DNA from: Calliopsis andreniformis
Taxonomy: Eukaryota > Arthropoda > Insecta > Hymenoptera > Andrenidae
Direction of reading: 5' to 3'
NCBI RefSeq assembly: GCF_051401765.1
Contig: NC_135071.1
Span: forward strand, 21,338,961 to 21,402,960
DNA: 64,000 nt
Positions 1 to 14,384 of the stretch are shown piece by piece. A program made the translations under genes and the position numbers. The notes under the pieces were generated by a model. That model worked only from the letters and a program-made list of their open reading frames with translations. It ran no database searches and had not been told where the DNA came from. Each line of letters starts with the position of its first letter. The stretch's first letter is position 1.

Positions 1-1
1 G

Positions 2-853
2 AAAAATTTAGAATCTATTTTACCAGAAATCACAAATGAAATCGTAAATGAACTTTTAAACCCATGTATAATACATTTGAAGCAAGTTAGCGACATACCA
101 AGATTATTTAGGCGAACAAAGAGGGATGTACCAACAAAACCATGCGCTTATGTAAAAAATGCACTTGCTTTTCTCATTAGTTTTCACACAGATTATAACA
201 AAGTAATACCAGAAAATGTTCGTTACTGGTTGATAACAGCGCTTTCTGTACTAACTGAACAGTAAGAAAGTAACAGGTTATAGTAAATATTAAATTTAAA
301 TTCTACATATGTTTTTTGTTATAAATTCTATAACAGTTATTTAGATTTCGTAACGGATGTATTGACGTCAGTACAAAAGACTGAAGAGAGTCTAAGAAGA
401 TTGAAAAAGATACGCGATAAGTCCACTGGTTCGTTTTCTTCAGATGTTCAAGGAATTAGTGACGATGAGAAGATACGCATTCAGTTGCAAGTTGATGTTC
501 AATCCTACACTAATATGGTAGGATTTATTATTATCAACCTTCTCAGCATGGAAATTTTGGTTATTTCAAATTATCGCTTCTTGAAGCCTCATTGCACAGT
601 AGAGTTATGAAAATACTATTAAGATGCAATTCCATTTAGAACCAAAAAATTGTGGGCGAGACTCTACTTCGAGTGCTTGGCGAACACAGCTCGTCAATGC
701 AACTCGAGGGGCTAAATCTTTTTATCTATTATTACGTGAAAGTTATCACAATATGTACATTTGTTTTAGATCACTGAAATTGGGATTTCACTTTCAACTG
801 TGCGTTACGTAGAAGAGCTGTTGCACGCGGTGGAAACAATATCAAAAAGATAA
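2..853 (+). CDS. COG2: COG2, conserved oligomeric Golgi complex subunit 2 (C-terminal part)
   Basis: This is the C-terminal 174 residues of a subunit of lobe A of the COG tethering complex, which acts in retrograde vesicle transport at the Golgi. The 5' part lies outside the window. Coding exons are 2-261, 337-517 and 770-853 (TAA); phases fit exactly (2, 0) and all borders are GT-AG. The family pattern is visible as VPTKPCAYV, then DFVTDVLTSVQKTEESLRRL, then ISDDEKIRIQLQVDV, which is the order found at the end of animal COG2. The last exon (ITEIGIS...ETISKR) is short and would be missed by open-frame scanning, because the second exon reads on into the intron for 31 codons before a stop. It is convergent with TMEM183. 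Identification rests on remembered family similarity, not on a search. Confidence 0.85.
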
Positions 854-2816
<1,963 letters not shown>

Positions 2817-3449
2817 GTCGTTACGTTCTACACTACTATATATACCTAAGAATTAATCAGGTACGTTTTCTATTGGAATAAAACATCAAATTTACAACTG
2901 TTTACACTAATAATAGGCGATATCGTGGACACCCATCATACTTCTCGGTAAAGTCGATGTCGATAAGAACGCATCGGCTTTATATGCAGATTATATATAG
3001 ATGATATGCTGCGAATTGCACGTGTTCTACTACATATGTACATACACCACTGTGAACACATACATCTGCTGTGATGCTGTGTGCGTGTGTGTGTATGTAC
3101 ATGCGCAAGCACTATCATATAATTAATGTAATGTAATTCATTTTTATCTGATAATGAGATTATCGATAACTGTAGAAACAAAAAAAAAACATGGAAAAGA
3201 CTGGTTTGTTGATAAAATATATCAAATTTTCAAATATTATAGTGAACTAACTGTTAGAGGAAAAGCACGTGATTGAATTGGTAGGTTAACGCTAACATCA
3301 TTTGTTATATTACAAAATGAAAAATTGAATTTTTATGTATAATAGTCGTACACATTGACACAGTATTTTGTTTTATGAACCAACGTTATATCGACGTGAT
3401 TTATTCATAATATCAAATAACTATGTTACAGAATTCTACATATATTAAA
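2817..3449. promoter_or_regulatory. Divergent promoter region TMEM183/PUS10 with a DRE-like site
   Basis: About 630 bp between the divergent start codons of TMEM183 and PUS10. It contains a perfect TATCGATA palindrome at 3161-3168, identical to the DNA-replication-related element bound by DREF in Drosophila, and a GT-rich stretch near 3080-3105. Transcription starts cannot be placed from sequence alone. Confidence 0.5.
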
Positions 3450-5395
3450 ATGACATTCACCATTGAAGAAGAAAGACAGATCTTTAAGTTTTTTCGACAA
3501 CAGAATTGTTGTATAAGATGCTGTTTTCGTTTTATTGGATGGCGCACATTAGAATGCTATCAAGATCCTCTTCAGTTTATAAAACGTGTAAGTTACATTT
3601 TTGTCACCTTTATAATGCTTTTAACAACATAATGTATACACTATTCTGTATAGTTAGAGTATAACACAAAAGATATATCTTTTGTCAACGAAATGCCTTG
3701 TGTGGCTTGTTTGGGGATTCTACAAAACCAGACACAAGAATCTATTGTTGAGAAAGTATGTCAAAATATTTAATTTACACCATAGATTTATAGCCATTAA
3801 CTTAAGATAATTTTATAAATAGATTCAAACTGAAGTAGAAAAACACAATTATGATAGTGAGACGTTCATATGCGCTTTAACAATACCTCCATGCCTGAAT
3901 CTCAGAGAACGTTTACTGCATATGAAATGCGGTATTGAGTTTAACCTTACAGAGGCAAAATTGGTCAATCTTAAAGTTAGAACACAAAATATTAAAGATA
4001 CTTGGAAATGGATAATTACTCCTAAAATAGAGCAAGCTATTAAAAAGAAACTGGACTTAACAACGCCATCAACATTTCTTATTGAAATTATTTTAACATA
4101 CGAATACAATGAAAAAGAATGCAATGCACTGTAAGTCATGACTATTGTAGTTTTATTCAAAATAGGCATTATCTTTAATAATATTTCTGTTACTGTAGCT
4201 TAAGTACAGATACAGGTGAAAATCACTTGACAAACAAACGAAAGCGACAATACAATGATAATAGATTTAGTAGAAAAAATATAGATACAATAATGGCCAA
4301 TATAACAGATACAGAGTTTGCTCAATGTTTCAAGACCTTGTCACTTGATACAACTGCATGTGTTACCATGGAAAATATTGTATGCTCGCACTCGAGTATC
4401 TTTGTAGGAGGTAAACTGTTATATCGATAATATTAATATCGTACAAAATATGTCTATAACGCATAATAATAATAATTTTAGGTCGATACAGTAAATTATC
4501 AAGAGAACTAAGCCAAACACCATGGTTCATAAATGGTGAGAAGAAGATGGAAACATCTGTTCAAGATATTTTATGTAATCCTATAGTCGAAGTAGTAAGA
4601 GCTGAATGTAAGACAAACATTTAATGTGTATTATTAACACGATCAGCACGGAATATTTTTCGAAGTTCTGATGTTTTAACTTCCAGTCTTATGATGTCAT
4701 TTTCCGCTGAACGTGTTAAAATATGATTTCATTGAAAAAATAATGTTCTTATACAATATATGGTTGCAGCTATTAAATTTTTATCATCTGGAAGGGAAGA
4801 TGTGGATGTTAGAAATATATATTCAGGGAGACCGTTTGCCATTGAATTAATTAATCCCCACATGACCAAGTTAACAGAAAAAGTATTGTCGGATTTAGTT
4901 GAAAAGATTAATCAGTCCTCTCAGCAAGTACAAGTTACGTCAAAGTTAAAGATTTTATCTAGGCTCGATTTGAAGAAGTTGAAAGAAGGTGAAAATGTTA
5001 AAACGAAATTCTATCGAGCGCTATGCATTTGTCGTAATATGTCTAAGGACATGTTGCCCCTTGCACAATTGAATAATTTAAAACAAATAAAGATTATTCA
5101 AAAAACACCCGTTAGAGTTCTGCATAGACGACCTCTAGCTCCTAGAACGCGTTTAATACATGAAATGAGAGCGCGTTGGGCAAAGCCTTACGAATTGAAA
5201 AAATTGTTGAATACTGCTAGCGAAGATCCCAATACATTTTTTGTATTGGACATTAAAACACAAGCCGGAACATATGTGAAAGAATTTGTGCATGGGGATT
5301 TTGGACGGACCAAACCAAGTTTGTGCGACATTCTTAAAACTGAAGTTGACATAGTCGCATTAGATGTAACGGGTATTAACTTAAATTGGCCATAA
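3450..5395 (+). CDS. PUS10: PUS10, tRNA pseudouridine synthase
   Basis: Pseudouridine synthase Pus10, which makes pseudouridine at positions 54/55 of tRNA in archaea and in some eukaryotic tRNAs. In animals it also has a role in miRNA processing. Six exons: 3450-3587, 3654-3755, 3823-4130, 4199-4410, 4482-4607 and 4770-5395 (TAA), giving 503 residues, close to the roughly 529 of the human protein. N-terminal CxxC pairs (CIRC in exon 1, CVAC in exon 2) fit its zinc module. Exon 5 holds GRYSKLSRELSQTPWFI. Exon 6 starts with SSGREDVDVR, which carries the catalytic Asp, followed by GRPFAIEL, RVLHRRPLAPRTR and QAGTYVKEFVHGDFGRTKP. The ATG at 3450 aligns with the family start; an in-frame ATG at 3423 would add nine residues. 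Convergent with Aurora B. Confidence 0.93.
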
Positions 5396-5547
5396 TAATT
5401 TATTTTATACTTCAAATCCTTTTCCAATCGTTCTTTGTAATAAAAGTGAAACATTTGTTGTATACAATGTGCATTATTTATAAAGTTATTTTATACCTGA
5501 ACAATATCTATATGCAATAAATCTTCCCATAAGGTTAAATATTTTAT

Positions 5548-6839
5548 TTAGTGCATGTCTTTATGTTTTAAAATCCAAAAATGTTTCTTAACAGCAGCCA
5601 TTGAAATTCTTTCCGAGCTTCTCCGTTTAATTAACTGCAGTTAAGATGTAGATTATAATTTGCACAGAAAAAAAAATACATTATACAGCAAAACAAGAAA
5701 AAGAAGAAATACCTTTGAAATAAGATCTTTTGCTCCAGGTGTAATTTCTTCTGGCCATTGTATGTTTATTGTTTTTATCTTAATATAAGTTTCTTGTTGT
5801 GAGTCGCTAAGAAATGGTGGACGACCAACTAAAAATTCATAGCAAAGAATACCTAAACACCAATGATCCACATATATGTCATAAGTTTGTCCTGTTACTA
5901 TTTCTGGTGGCAAATAATCCAATGTTCCACATAATGTATTTCTCCTATAATCATTAGTACTCTTGATAATGTTTTCTTTATCTCTCTTTATTTGGCCTCC
6001 TTATATAAAATGTTTTCAAATATACTAACTTGGACGATGGTGCATGAACAGACCACCCAAAATCAGCCAATTTAACATCACCTTCGTAGGTCAATAACAA
6101 GTTCTCTGGTTTTATATCTCTATGAATTACATTATTCCTGTGACAATATTCTAAAGCATCAGCCACCTGATAAGTATATTTTGCAGATCTAAGGAGAAAA
6201 ATAAAACCTTTTTAATTGTATATATCAGAACACACTAAAATTTTTTCTGAAACTACATACAAATGTTCGTTAAATCTTTCATTTGGTTGACGTTTTAATT
6301 CTTTGTACAATTCTCCCCTGGCTGCAAATTCCAATACAAGATAGATGCGCTTATGATCATGAAAATACGTTAACATTTGAAGAATATGAGGATGTCTGAA
6401 AATAATACATATTTACATATATAAAGAAAATTAATTTATAATTATGAAATAATATGTTTACCTTAAATGGGTTTGAATTTCTATTTCACGCATTACTTGT
6501 TTCTCCACACGTCCTTTCATCAATTCTACTTTATACAATGTCTTTAAAGCTACCATATACTGTGTGGTTTTTTCTCTAGCTAAATAAACACGGCCAAACT
6601 TGCCACGGCCTAAAGGTGCACCAATTTCAAAATCATCTAAACTCCACTGATATCTATGAACCAATGTTATTTATTTTTTGTAATATGTAAGTACAATATT
6701 CAAGAAGAAAGATAATTACGATATACCTGGGACCTCTGGCTTCAACATGTTCTTCCATCTTATACAAAGTATCAAGAACAATTTCTTTATAATCAGATGG
6801 AACATTAGAGGGAAGTTTAAATATTTCAGTATGAACCAT
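5548..6839 (-). CDS. aurB: Aurora B-type mitotic serine/threonine kinase
   Basis: Aurora kinase, catalytic subunit of the chromosomal passenger complex, which phosphorylates histone H3 and corrects kinetochore attachment. Exons on the minus strand: 6839-6727, 6653-6462, 6395-6261, 6188-6030, 5944-5713 and 5634-5548 (TAA), giving 305 residues. Visible landmarks are the Gly-rich loop [13 protein letters not shown], the VALK lysine, the catalytic loop [15 protein letters not shown], the T-loop [15 protein letters not shown] with its activating Thr, and [17 protein letters not shown]. The short N-terminus (about 40 residues before [11 protein letters not shown]), without the long Aurora A extension, favours Aurora B (ial in Drosophila). 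The final 28-residue exon is too short to stand out as an open frame but keeps phase ([16 protein letters not shown]). Divergent from calcineurin B. Confidence 0.95.
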
Positions 6840-7628
6840 CGTCGATTATACCTTAAAACAAACAATTTTCTTGCGTATGTATTCAATATATCTCTGACTA
6901 CAACAAACATACATGTAATTATATTTTCATTAATGACTTGCATACGTTATAACAGTGCTCGTTAACAGTACTTTTCCACATTAAATATCTTCCAAATCAA
7001 TAGTTTTCAAAAAATAACTCAATCGCAGTTATGTACTCACAACAATTTCCGATAAACCCGATTCTCTGTTTCCCTCCATTTAACTGACACTTTTTGTTCA
7101 AATCAATTCAAATCTTTGAACACGATTTATAGATTGAGGCGACATCTGCAGCACAAAAAGGTGTACTACACTTTTAATTGAAAAAATTAGAATAACATTC
7201 TTGTGCGTATGTGTTACCTACCTACCTACTTATTACTTTCAGTTCAAAAAATCCTATTAAGGATAAAATTCAAAATGATTTCTCACGCAAATCATATAAT
7301 TCAAAATAATTATTAAATTTCCAAATGTTTTCATAAAAACGGATAAATTATTCGTATGCGTATGCACGTACAATCTCCATACATAATCATACACGTTCGA
7401 TATTGTATGTACGACGTATGTGTGTATGCACATGTGTATACACATGCATACACACGCACACACATTATGTAGATCGCAATCGCAATTCTGCTCGCAGTTT
7501 TCTATCTATATTTCGTATTTTCCATTGATCATTATATTATCAGACATCAACCATAAAACAGTGTCTGCTGATCAGTTTTGACGGTTTGTACTGAGTATCT
7601 GACAGAAGCTCCTTGAATTTAATTTACA
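6840..7628. promoter_or_regulatory. Divergent promoter region AurB/CanB
   Basis: About 790 bp separating the two divergent start codons, including a TG/CA-rich alternating stretch at about 7420-7465. It must hold both 5'UTRs and promoters. No coding sequence is convincing; short frames on both strands lack homology and splice support. Confidence 0.5.
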
Positions 7629-8911
7629 ATGGTAATTAAACATTTTCAAATTCGAATTACTCATACCACTACGTAATAACAAATTAAAGTATTATGACAT
7701 GGTTATTCTATTTCTATTAGCTTTTTCTAAGAAAAACATCACTCTACGTGTTATCGTTAATCAAAAAAGATTTAATCAAAAAATAATAAATTGTATATTT
7801 CTTTTTCACTTTCTTCCTTTTTTTTAGGGTAATGAAAGCTCGCTGCCTATGGAATTATGTTCAAACTGTAAGTCAATATTGGATATTATTTTTGGTACAT
7901 TCAAATAACCTATTTACTCTTTCATCGAGTTTTTCCAATCGTATTAATTATTATTTTAATCGCCTCATAGTCTTTTAAAACACATTATGATATCCTTTTG
8001 TGCGAGATTTAATAGAAATTGTTGCTAACAACTCGAAAATAATTTTGTTTCATTCGTGTTAATTATGTACTGCTTCTGATTTATTTTTATCACCAACTAA
8101 ACATAGCACCTATAAAGTTGCAGACACAGTGGTTTGTTTCTTCTTTATTGCACTATAGTATGGTGTTACATATTTGTGTATCTTATCATGAGTTTATGAA
8201 TTAATAAAGCATAATGTTATTATCGGTACTATTATTCTGCTACTTTTGCATCGACAAGATATTCTTTTAACCCAAAATATCAATATCCCAGTTGACGTAG
8301 ATGAAATTAGAAGATTGGGGAAACGTTTTCGTAAGTTAGATCTGGATAATAGTGGTGCCTTGAGCATCGATGAATTTATGTCATTACCAGAATTGCAACA
8401 AAATCCCTTAGTCCAACGTGTGATAGATATATTTGATGCAGACGGTAATGGGGAAGTAGATTTTAAAGAGTTTATTCATGGTGTTTCTCAGTTCAGTGTT
8501 AAGGTATGTATAGCTTATAATGTGTAATAAAGAAAGGAATTGTAACAATATGCTTAAAAATATTTTTATCTTTCTTTGTATAGGGTGATAAAGAAAGCAA
8601 ATTACGATTTGCATTTAGAATTTATGATATGGATAATGACGGTTTCATAAGCAATGGAGAATTGTTCCAAGTATTGAAAATGATGGTAGGAAATAATTTG
8701 AAGGATACACAGCTTCAACAAATTGTTGACAAGACAATACTGTTTGCTGACAAAGATGAAGATGGCAAAATTAGTTTTGAAGAATTTTGTTCTGTAAGTA
8801 CTGACTTTGAAAGTATTAGAACTAAAATAACTATACGATATGTTCGTTATGTATTAATTTCAGGTTGTTGGTAACACAGATATTCATAAGAAGATGGTGG
8901 TTGATGTTTAA
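7629..8911 (+). CDS. CanB: Calcineurin subunit B (Ca2+-binding regulatory subunit)
   Basis: Regulatory B subunit of the Ca2+/calmodulin-dependent phosphatase calcineurin (PP2B). Five exons: 7629-7631 (the ATG alone), 7828-7867, 8292-8503, 8584-8793 and 8864-8911 (TAA), totalling 170 residues, the exact family length. The protein starts [14 protein letters not shown], giving the N-myristoylation Gly2. Four EF-hand loops are visible: [36 protein letters not shown] and [12 protein letters not shown]. It ends [12 protein letters not shown]. An intron falls directly after the start codon, so the myristoylated Gly2 is the first codon of exon 2. The upstream ATG seen in the exon 3 frame at about 8246 is intronic. 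This is among the most conserved proteins in the window. Confidence 0.97.
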
Positions 8912-9893
8912 ACGAAGTTTGTAAAGAAAGATATTAAATTCTGATAAATGGTAACACTAATTTGACTTTATAAATTCACTACTAATATTAACAGATGTAT
9001 CAAATAATTACAAATAAGAAAATTATGTAGGGTAAAAATGCGATCGTTAATAAGCCTTCGATCGAGCCAATACAAGTGCATAAGTTTACCATCGTTAAAA
9101 TTTTTCTAGAGTACAACGTATATTAGTGTTTATTAACTACTAACTTTCTAATATTGTGCACATCCGCTACTTACCAGGAAACATTAATTTTCCTTTACAC
9201 GTGCATGTCCCTTTGTTATATTCTAATTTATAATTTAAATTAATTAACATTTAAAAATTGCGCAGTTGTTTTAGAAAAACTTTCGAAATGCGATCGCATT
9301 AAATTATTTTCTTAGCCGTAAATATGTTTTAATATTGATACTTTCTGTGCTTTAGTAACGTGCAATGTATCTAGGGAAAATGTTTAGTTTCTCAATGGAA
9401 TCTCGTTAGAATTAGAAGATTGGGAACATTCTATTTATATTAAACTGTATTGTATTAAACGTTACGTATAATGAATCTCAAAAGTTTCTAATAAGTTTCA
9501 ATATAAATTTTATATTGTATATTTTTTAAACTGTTATTAATTGTGCATTCAAAAGAATCCCACATTATTTGGTCAATTGTTTGTGATATCGGAAAACTTC
9601 CGTATTAGAAAAATAAATCTTGTAGAAATCTGTTTTTACTACAATCATAAATAAGACTGAAATGCAAATAAAACATTTGTATCTTTCGAATGCACAATTA
9701 CTTTTCAATAATTATGTTCCTTCATTGCGTGATTATTAAGAAAAATAGCCTATTATTAAATATAAAGATTTATGTAAAATGTATCGTATCATTTTACTTT
9801 ATCGTATGGTTAATCATATATTGCGCGCGCGCGTATATTTATTTATGTGTGTGTGTGTGTGTGTGCATGTATGTTATGTATGTGCGCACACAC

Positions 9894-9929
<36 letters not shown>

Positions 9930-10623
9930 ATATATACATGTTATATAAAATCTTAATGTCCAATGCAAGTTCAAAATCGTAAGCTATGTTGAAATAAATC
10001 TATGTAATATAAAATATAAGTAATCTATGAAATTTAATGTTTAGTTATATGCATGTAGATACTTTCTTAATTCTTATTCAATGTCGTTAACCGTTATTGT
10101 TCTACCATATTTCATTTATTCTGCCTCTACATTTAATAATCTAAAAAATAAAAAAATTATTTTAGCATATTTTCTGAAATCAAATTGAAAGATTCTATGT
10201 TTGTATGTGTGGATGGATGTATGTATGTATAGGCATATACACATCATACCTAAATAGCATTGGTGATACTAAACTTTAACAACAATACCATATAAAAGAT
10301 TGAAGTATGTTTAAGAGTCAATTCTTACTTTATGCAAAATATAATTCTATTATTACATCAATTACAATAAACTTGAGTTGAGTTGAATGAAACGCTGTCA
10401 AGATGACATCTTTTAGAAAGATTGGTAGCCCTGTTCCAACCTCCCACCCTCCTACCGGCCTTCACTTCATTGTTGCTGTTTAGTACCCGGTGTGTTTGCG
10501 TTTTTCGTTGTTTCTTTACATACAAAGTTTCATCACAGCAAGTTTTAACAGGTTCGAAAAGAAGAAAGGTGTCGTCGAAAATTCTTTGGTGGTTAAAGAA
10601 GGCTGAGGGGGTATCAGAGAAAG
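8912..10623. other. CanB 3'UTR and gap to PPP4R2
   Basis: AT-rich DNA with AATAAA-type signals near 9611-9616 and 9667-9672, which fit a CanB 3'UTR of roughly 0.7 kb. It then holds a TG/CA microsatellite cluster (9846-9928) and the 5' flank of PPP4R2. Frames at 10358-10756 (minus) and 10422-10703 (plus) lie in the PPP4R2 5'UTR and show no family features. Confidence 0.6.
9846..9928. repeat. Facing (TG)n and (CA)n microsatellites
   Basis: About nine TG units are followed, after a short spacer with TGCGCA, by about 18 CA units. Because CA is the complement of TG, the arms are inverted and could pair. It lies in the gap between CanB and PPP4R2. Confidence 0.95.
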
Positions 10624-12573
10624 ATGGAGAATTTGGAGGAGGTATTACAGGCGCTGGACGAGTTTCAGAAAATGCGTCCAAGCGAAATACCTCGAGAACT
10701 TGAGGACTATTTATGTTGGGTCGCGAAAACCGGTGATCCCGTTTATCAGTGGTCACTGATCAAAACACTCTTCAGAGAGAAACTTACACGTGTAATGACC
10801 GACTTCTACGAGAGCTGTCCAACTCTAGATCTCGCACCTTGTCCGAATGTCGACAATTTCAATTATGACACGATGAAAAGTAATCTTTTGGAGCGTTTAG
10901 AATCTTTTGCAAACGCTCCGTTCACAGTTCAACGAATTTGCGAACTATTGACGGATCCACGTAAGCAGTACAGCAGAGTTGATAAGTTTATGCGTGCCAT
11001 TGAGAAGAACATTTTAGTTGTTTCAACGAGAGAGCCAGGACCTATAGCCAGAAGGAATGAGAATGGAGATGGTATGGTCAATGGATCTATAGAGGAAGAA
11101 ACTGCTGTGACCCAACCTCCTCAAGACGTAGAAATGGAATATTGGGAAAAAGATTGTCCTTCCACTGTTACAATTAGTGTACACACTGTTGAGAATGAAG
11201 CTCCATTATTACATACCATTATACCAAGCACAGCTGTAGTGAAAAATGTATTTGGTTCAGATGAAAGTTCGCACGAAAAAGTAGAATCAATGCCCACCAA
11301 AGTTGACTCCGTTGTTGGATCCAATTTTGTACCTACTACCTCAGAGTTTTCTGCTGTTTCAAATTTAACCTCTCAGACACAGACTCAAGACCCACAAATA
11401 GGACCTACTATACAAAATTTGTCAACTATAGTTCCAGAAGCTCCTGAAATAGTTGCAGATGTTCCAGAAGCTATCATGAACGAAGACACTAGTTCTCAGC
11501 CTAGTTTAGATTTAGAGAATGAGGATGGAGATACATCTGACTCTAATAGAAAATTACAAACTACTTTCCAAACAAAAGATTTTGACTCCAGTGAAAATAA
11601 GTCTTCAAAATTTTATACAGATAATTCTAAAATAAATGAAAAAACAGAAATTGCAACACAGATGCTCGAACAACAGGAATCAACAAAAAGTAATGATATG
11701 TTAATAAAATCGAATGTTGAACCAAAAATACCATTGAATAACAAGGAATGTGACAGTGAAGTTGTCGAAAAACTTCTAAATACTTCTAAAGACAATTTGG
11801 GGGATACGATAAAGATAAATACAGAGGTAGAAAACATGCAAACGGTTATCGATGGATCCCGCGGAAATATAGAAAACAAGGAAGTACTTTCTTCAGAAAA
11901 TTCTAGTAGGAGAAACACATCTTCGATAAATAATCCAGATAAATCTGAAGATACTTTACTCTTGCCAGACGCTGAAACAAATTTAATAGAATCTACATCT
12001 GCAAGCACATCCAAGGATATACCTCTAGATGTTGATGGTTTGAGAAATCAGCATAGAGAAGCAGAATTGATAGAAGATCCTAAACCTATAGTGGAAAAAT
12101 CATTTTCTAATGATAATATAACAGACAGTTTCAGTGAAGACAAAAATAATTTGGTTACAACTGAAGCTGTAGAAAATGAGACCAGAATAATAAAATCTGT
12201 AGTACCTGATTCAATTCCTATTGTAGAAGAACCAAAAGATGCACAAGCTGCCAACATAATAGTGGAGGACACCTCACCAGTGGTTGAAATATTAGAAGAA
12301 TCTGAAAATGAAAGCCCTATAATTGTGTCTCAACCAGAATGTGAAAATAAAATGTCAATGGAAAATAGTGACATAACAGAGTTGCAAGGTAATGATGTGA
12401 CTACTACTATGTTTAAAGTAGAAAATAATGATACAATAATGGGAAATACTACGAATCAAAAAGGACAAGAAGAAGTAGAGTTAATGGATGTAGATGATGA
12501 AGAATCTTTGTCAGTGTTTCAACAAGATGATGAACCAATGGAACAAGAAACAGCACATACATCTCAAAGTTAA
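10624..12573 (+). CDS. PPP4R2: PPP4R2, protein phosphatase 4 regulatory subunit 2
   Basis: Regulatory subunit of the PP4 complex (PP4C-R2-R3), which acts in DNA-damage signalling, centrosome maturation and snRNP assembly. A single uninterrupted exon of 649 codons. The folded N-terminal domain (about residues 1-145) shows the family pattern: LCWVAKTGD, FANAPFTVQRICELLTDPR and VDKFMRAIEKNILVVST. The remaining roughly 500 residues are acidic, Ser/Thr/Asn/Glu-rich and probably disordered, ending with EEVELMDVDDEESL. This tail is much longer than that of the vertebrate protein. The first ATG of the frame at 10624 is used, with AAAG before it. The absence of introns in a 2-kb gene is plain but not proof of retroposition. 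Confidence 0.9.
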   Translation: MENLEEVLQALDEFQKMRPSEIPRELEDYLCWVAKTGDPVYQWSLIKTLFREKLTRVMTDFYESCPTLDLAPCPNVDNFNYDTMKSNLLERLESFANAPFTVQRICELLTDPRKQYSRVDKFMRAIEKNILVVSTREPGPIARRNENGDGMVNGSIEEETAVTQPPQDVEMEYWEKDCPSTVTISVHTVENEAPLLHTIIPSTAVVKNVFGSDESSHEKVESMPTKVDSVVGSNFVPTTSEFSAVSNLTSQTQTQDPQIGPTIQNLSTIVPEAPEIVADVPEAIMNEDTSSQPSLDLENEDGDTSDSNRKLQTTFQTKDFDSSENKSSKFYTDNSKINEKTEIATQMLEQQESTKSNDMLIKSNVEPKIPLNNKECDSEVVEKLLNTSKDNLGDTIKINTEVENMQTVIDGSRGNIENKEVLSSENSSRRNTSSINNPDKSEDTLLLPDAETNLIESTSASTSKDIPLDVDGLRNQHREAELIEDPKPIVEKSFSNDNITDSFSEDKNNLVTTEAVENETRIIKSVVPDSIPIVEEPKDAQAANIIVEDTSPVVEILEESENESPIIVSQPECENKMSMENSDITELQGNDVTTTMFKVENNDTIMGNTTNQKGQEEVELMDVDDEESLSVFQQDDEPMEQETAHTSQS

Positions 12574-14384
12574 TAAAATGTAAGAAGAGGGCCCTATTAC
12601 TGTTAATGCTTAAGTTTTATTTTAGCAAAAAAATGACAAGAGAATGCAGGAAAACAAATTTGTCTATGCATCTATGCAAATCTGTACTATAATCGGAGTA
12701 TGATTTGTTACAATTTTGTTAACAAGTATAATTTGCCATTATAAAAAATATTACATCATTGAATTTCTGTTTACAATCGAATTTAGAGTAAATTTTGGTA
12801 TTTACTGTAGAGAAAGTTGTTTATATGAATTTCTAAGCTCCTGTAGAAAGCAAAACACTGCCTATTCCCAAAAACGTTTATAATATTAATGACCAGTTTG
12901 AATCGTGATTTGGGTTTCAGCTCGAATCAGTTTGTAAAAGACCTCACCACGGATTTATACAGATGAAGTTTCTATTTAGGGTACGGCTGTGCTTGGGACT
13001 GGAGCATATGAAATTCTCTAACATGGCTCCTAATAAATATGATGTGTGATAACAGTATAAACAAAGAAGCATTTTAAACATACATTCTGGTGTTTTAAAG
13101 TACTTTTTTTTTTTTATTGGTAAGTTGGAGCTAGTTGCATGTATGACCACAGATTTGAATTGTGTTCCACATGAATATTGAACATGTTCAATGATCTTAC
13201 ATATAGATATCCTTCGAAGTTTTACCAAATACTTGATAAATTATTTGACGACTCGGAAAACCCGTTAATTTCGAAAGATTAACATCTGTTAGAAATAGAT
13301 TTGTGTAGAGAGGACTGAAGACTATGAATGTTCCAATTGTACTAAGCATAAATGGAATTCAAATGTTGATTCCATTTTATTGATAAAGAAATGTCTTTAT
13401 TACACATATTTTCTACGAATATACAAAATTTAAACATAGCAAGGATAAAAAGTGTGTCTTTTATTCTAATTAAGATGCTACTGTTCTCCTTTATGCCTTA
13501 CTATGTTGTTTTTGATAATAGAAAAGAATGTTAGTTAAACACCTAATTGGCAATGCGAGAAGTTTAATATATCCTATTTTCTCTCATAAAGGAAAAGTGT
13601 ATTTAATAAGCCCGTGTGTATAAGTTTAAGGTTCCATTAATTTAACTAAAATAAATAATTTGTCTCCAATCATTTGCATTAAATATTTTTACAGAGACAC
13701 GAGCGTAACGGTAGATTATCCAGATGTAATTGTAGTAAAACAGAATGTTAATTTAAAAACGATATAGATCGACGATATAAGATATTACATTGAAAACTGA
13801 AATAGCAGTGTACATTATTTTATAGGAAAATATATTAAAAATTATTACCAAAGTGGAATTATTTATAATTACCTACCTTTATACCCTAGATTCAAAAAAA
13901 CTACGTACATGTATGGTTACTTGGCTTATACACATGTCAAGTCACACACATATTAATATATTTATGCATCAACACAAATTCTTTTAGGGTATAAAATATA
14001 AATAAAAGCACATTGAACATATTTAATTTTTATACTCTGAAGTTACTTTATATATTCTGAAGTTTCTTTATATACTCTTTGTCGGTGAAGACCAGGCAAA
14101 GGAATAATAAAAATCGGCGATTGTAACATTACTTGAAGCTTTCTTAAAACTGAACAGGTGGTGTATAGGATCCCTTAACAATTAAGATGTAATTAATGGA
14201 TTACAGAATAACTCATTGTATTTCAAAAATTAAATTAATAAATTTACTAATTATTTATTACAAATTTTCTATGATTTTTATAACCTTTATGCACATTGTT
14301 AATTTAGAATTACGAAGCAACCTTTTTACTTAACAATATGTACAGATATTAAAGTTATCTCCGATGTTCATTCAAATTCACAAT
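12574..14384. other. Convergent 3' region PPP4R2/ABCB10
   Basis: About 1.8 kb of AT-rich DNA between two convergent stop codons, presumably both 3'UTRs and a spacer. It includes a T11 run near 13106 and duplicated TATATTCTGAAGTT-like units at about 14034-14075. I see no gene; the minus-strand frame at 12944-13228 has no recognisable features. Confidence 0.6.

Noticed and set aside
518..812. Extension of COG2 exon 2 and a separate frame at 624-812
   Set aside because: The donor at 518 and the in-phase acceptor at 770 give the family C-terminus; the sequence between is intron.
3849..4169. 106-codon minus-strand frame
   Set aside because: It is the antisense shadow of PUS10 exon 3.
11121..12272. 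Antisense frames in PPP4R2, up to 133 codons
   Set aside because: They mirror the low-complexity acidic tail and have no features of their own.
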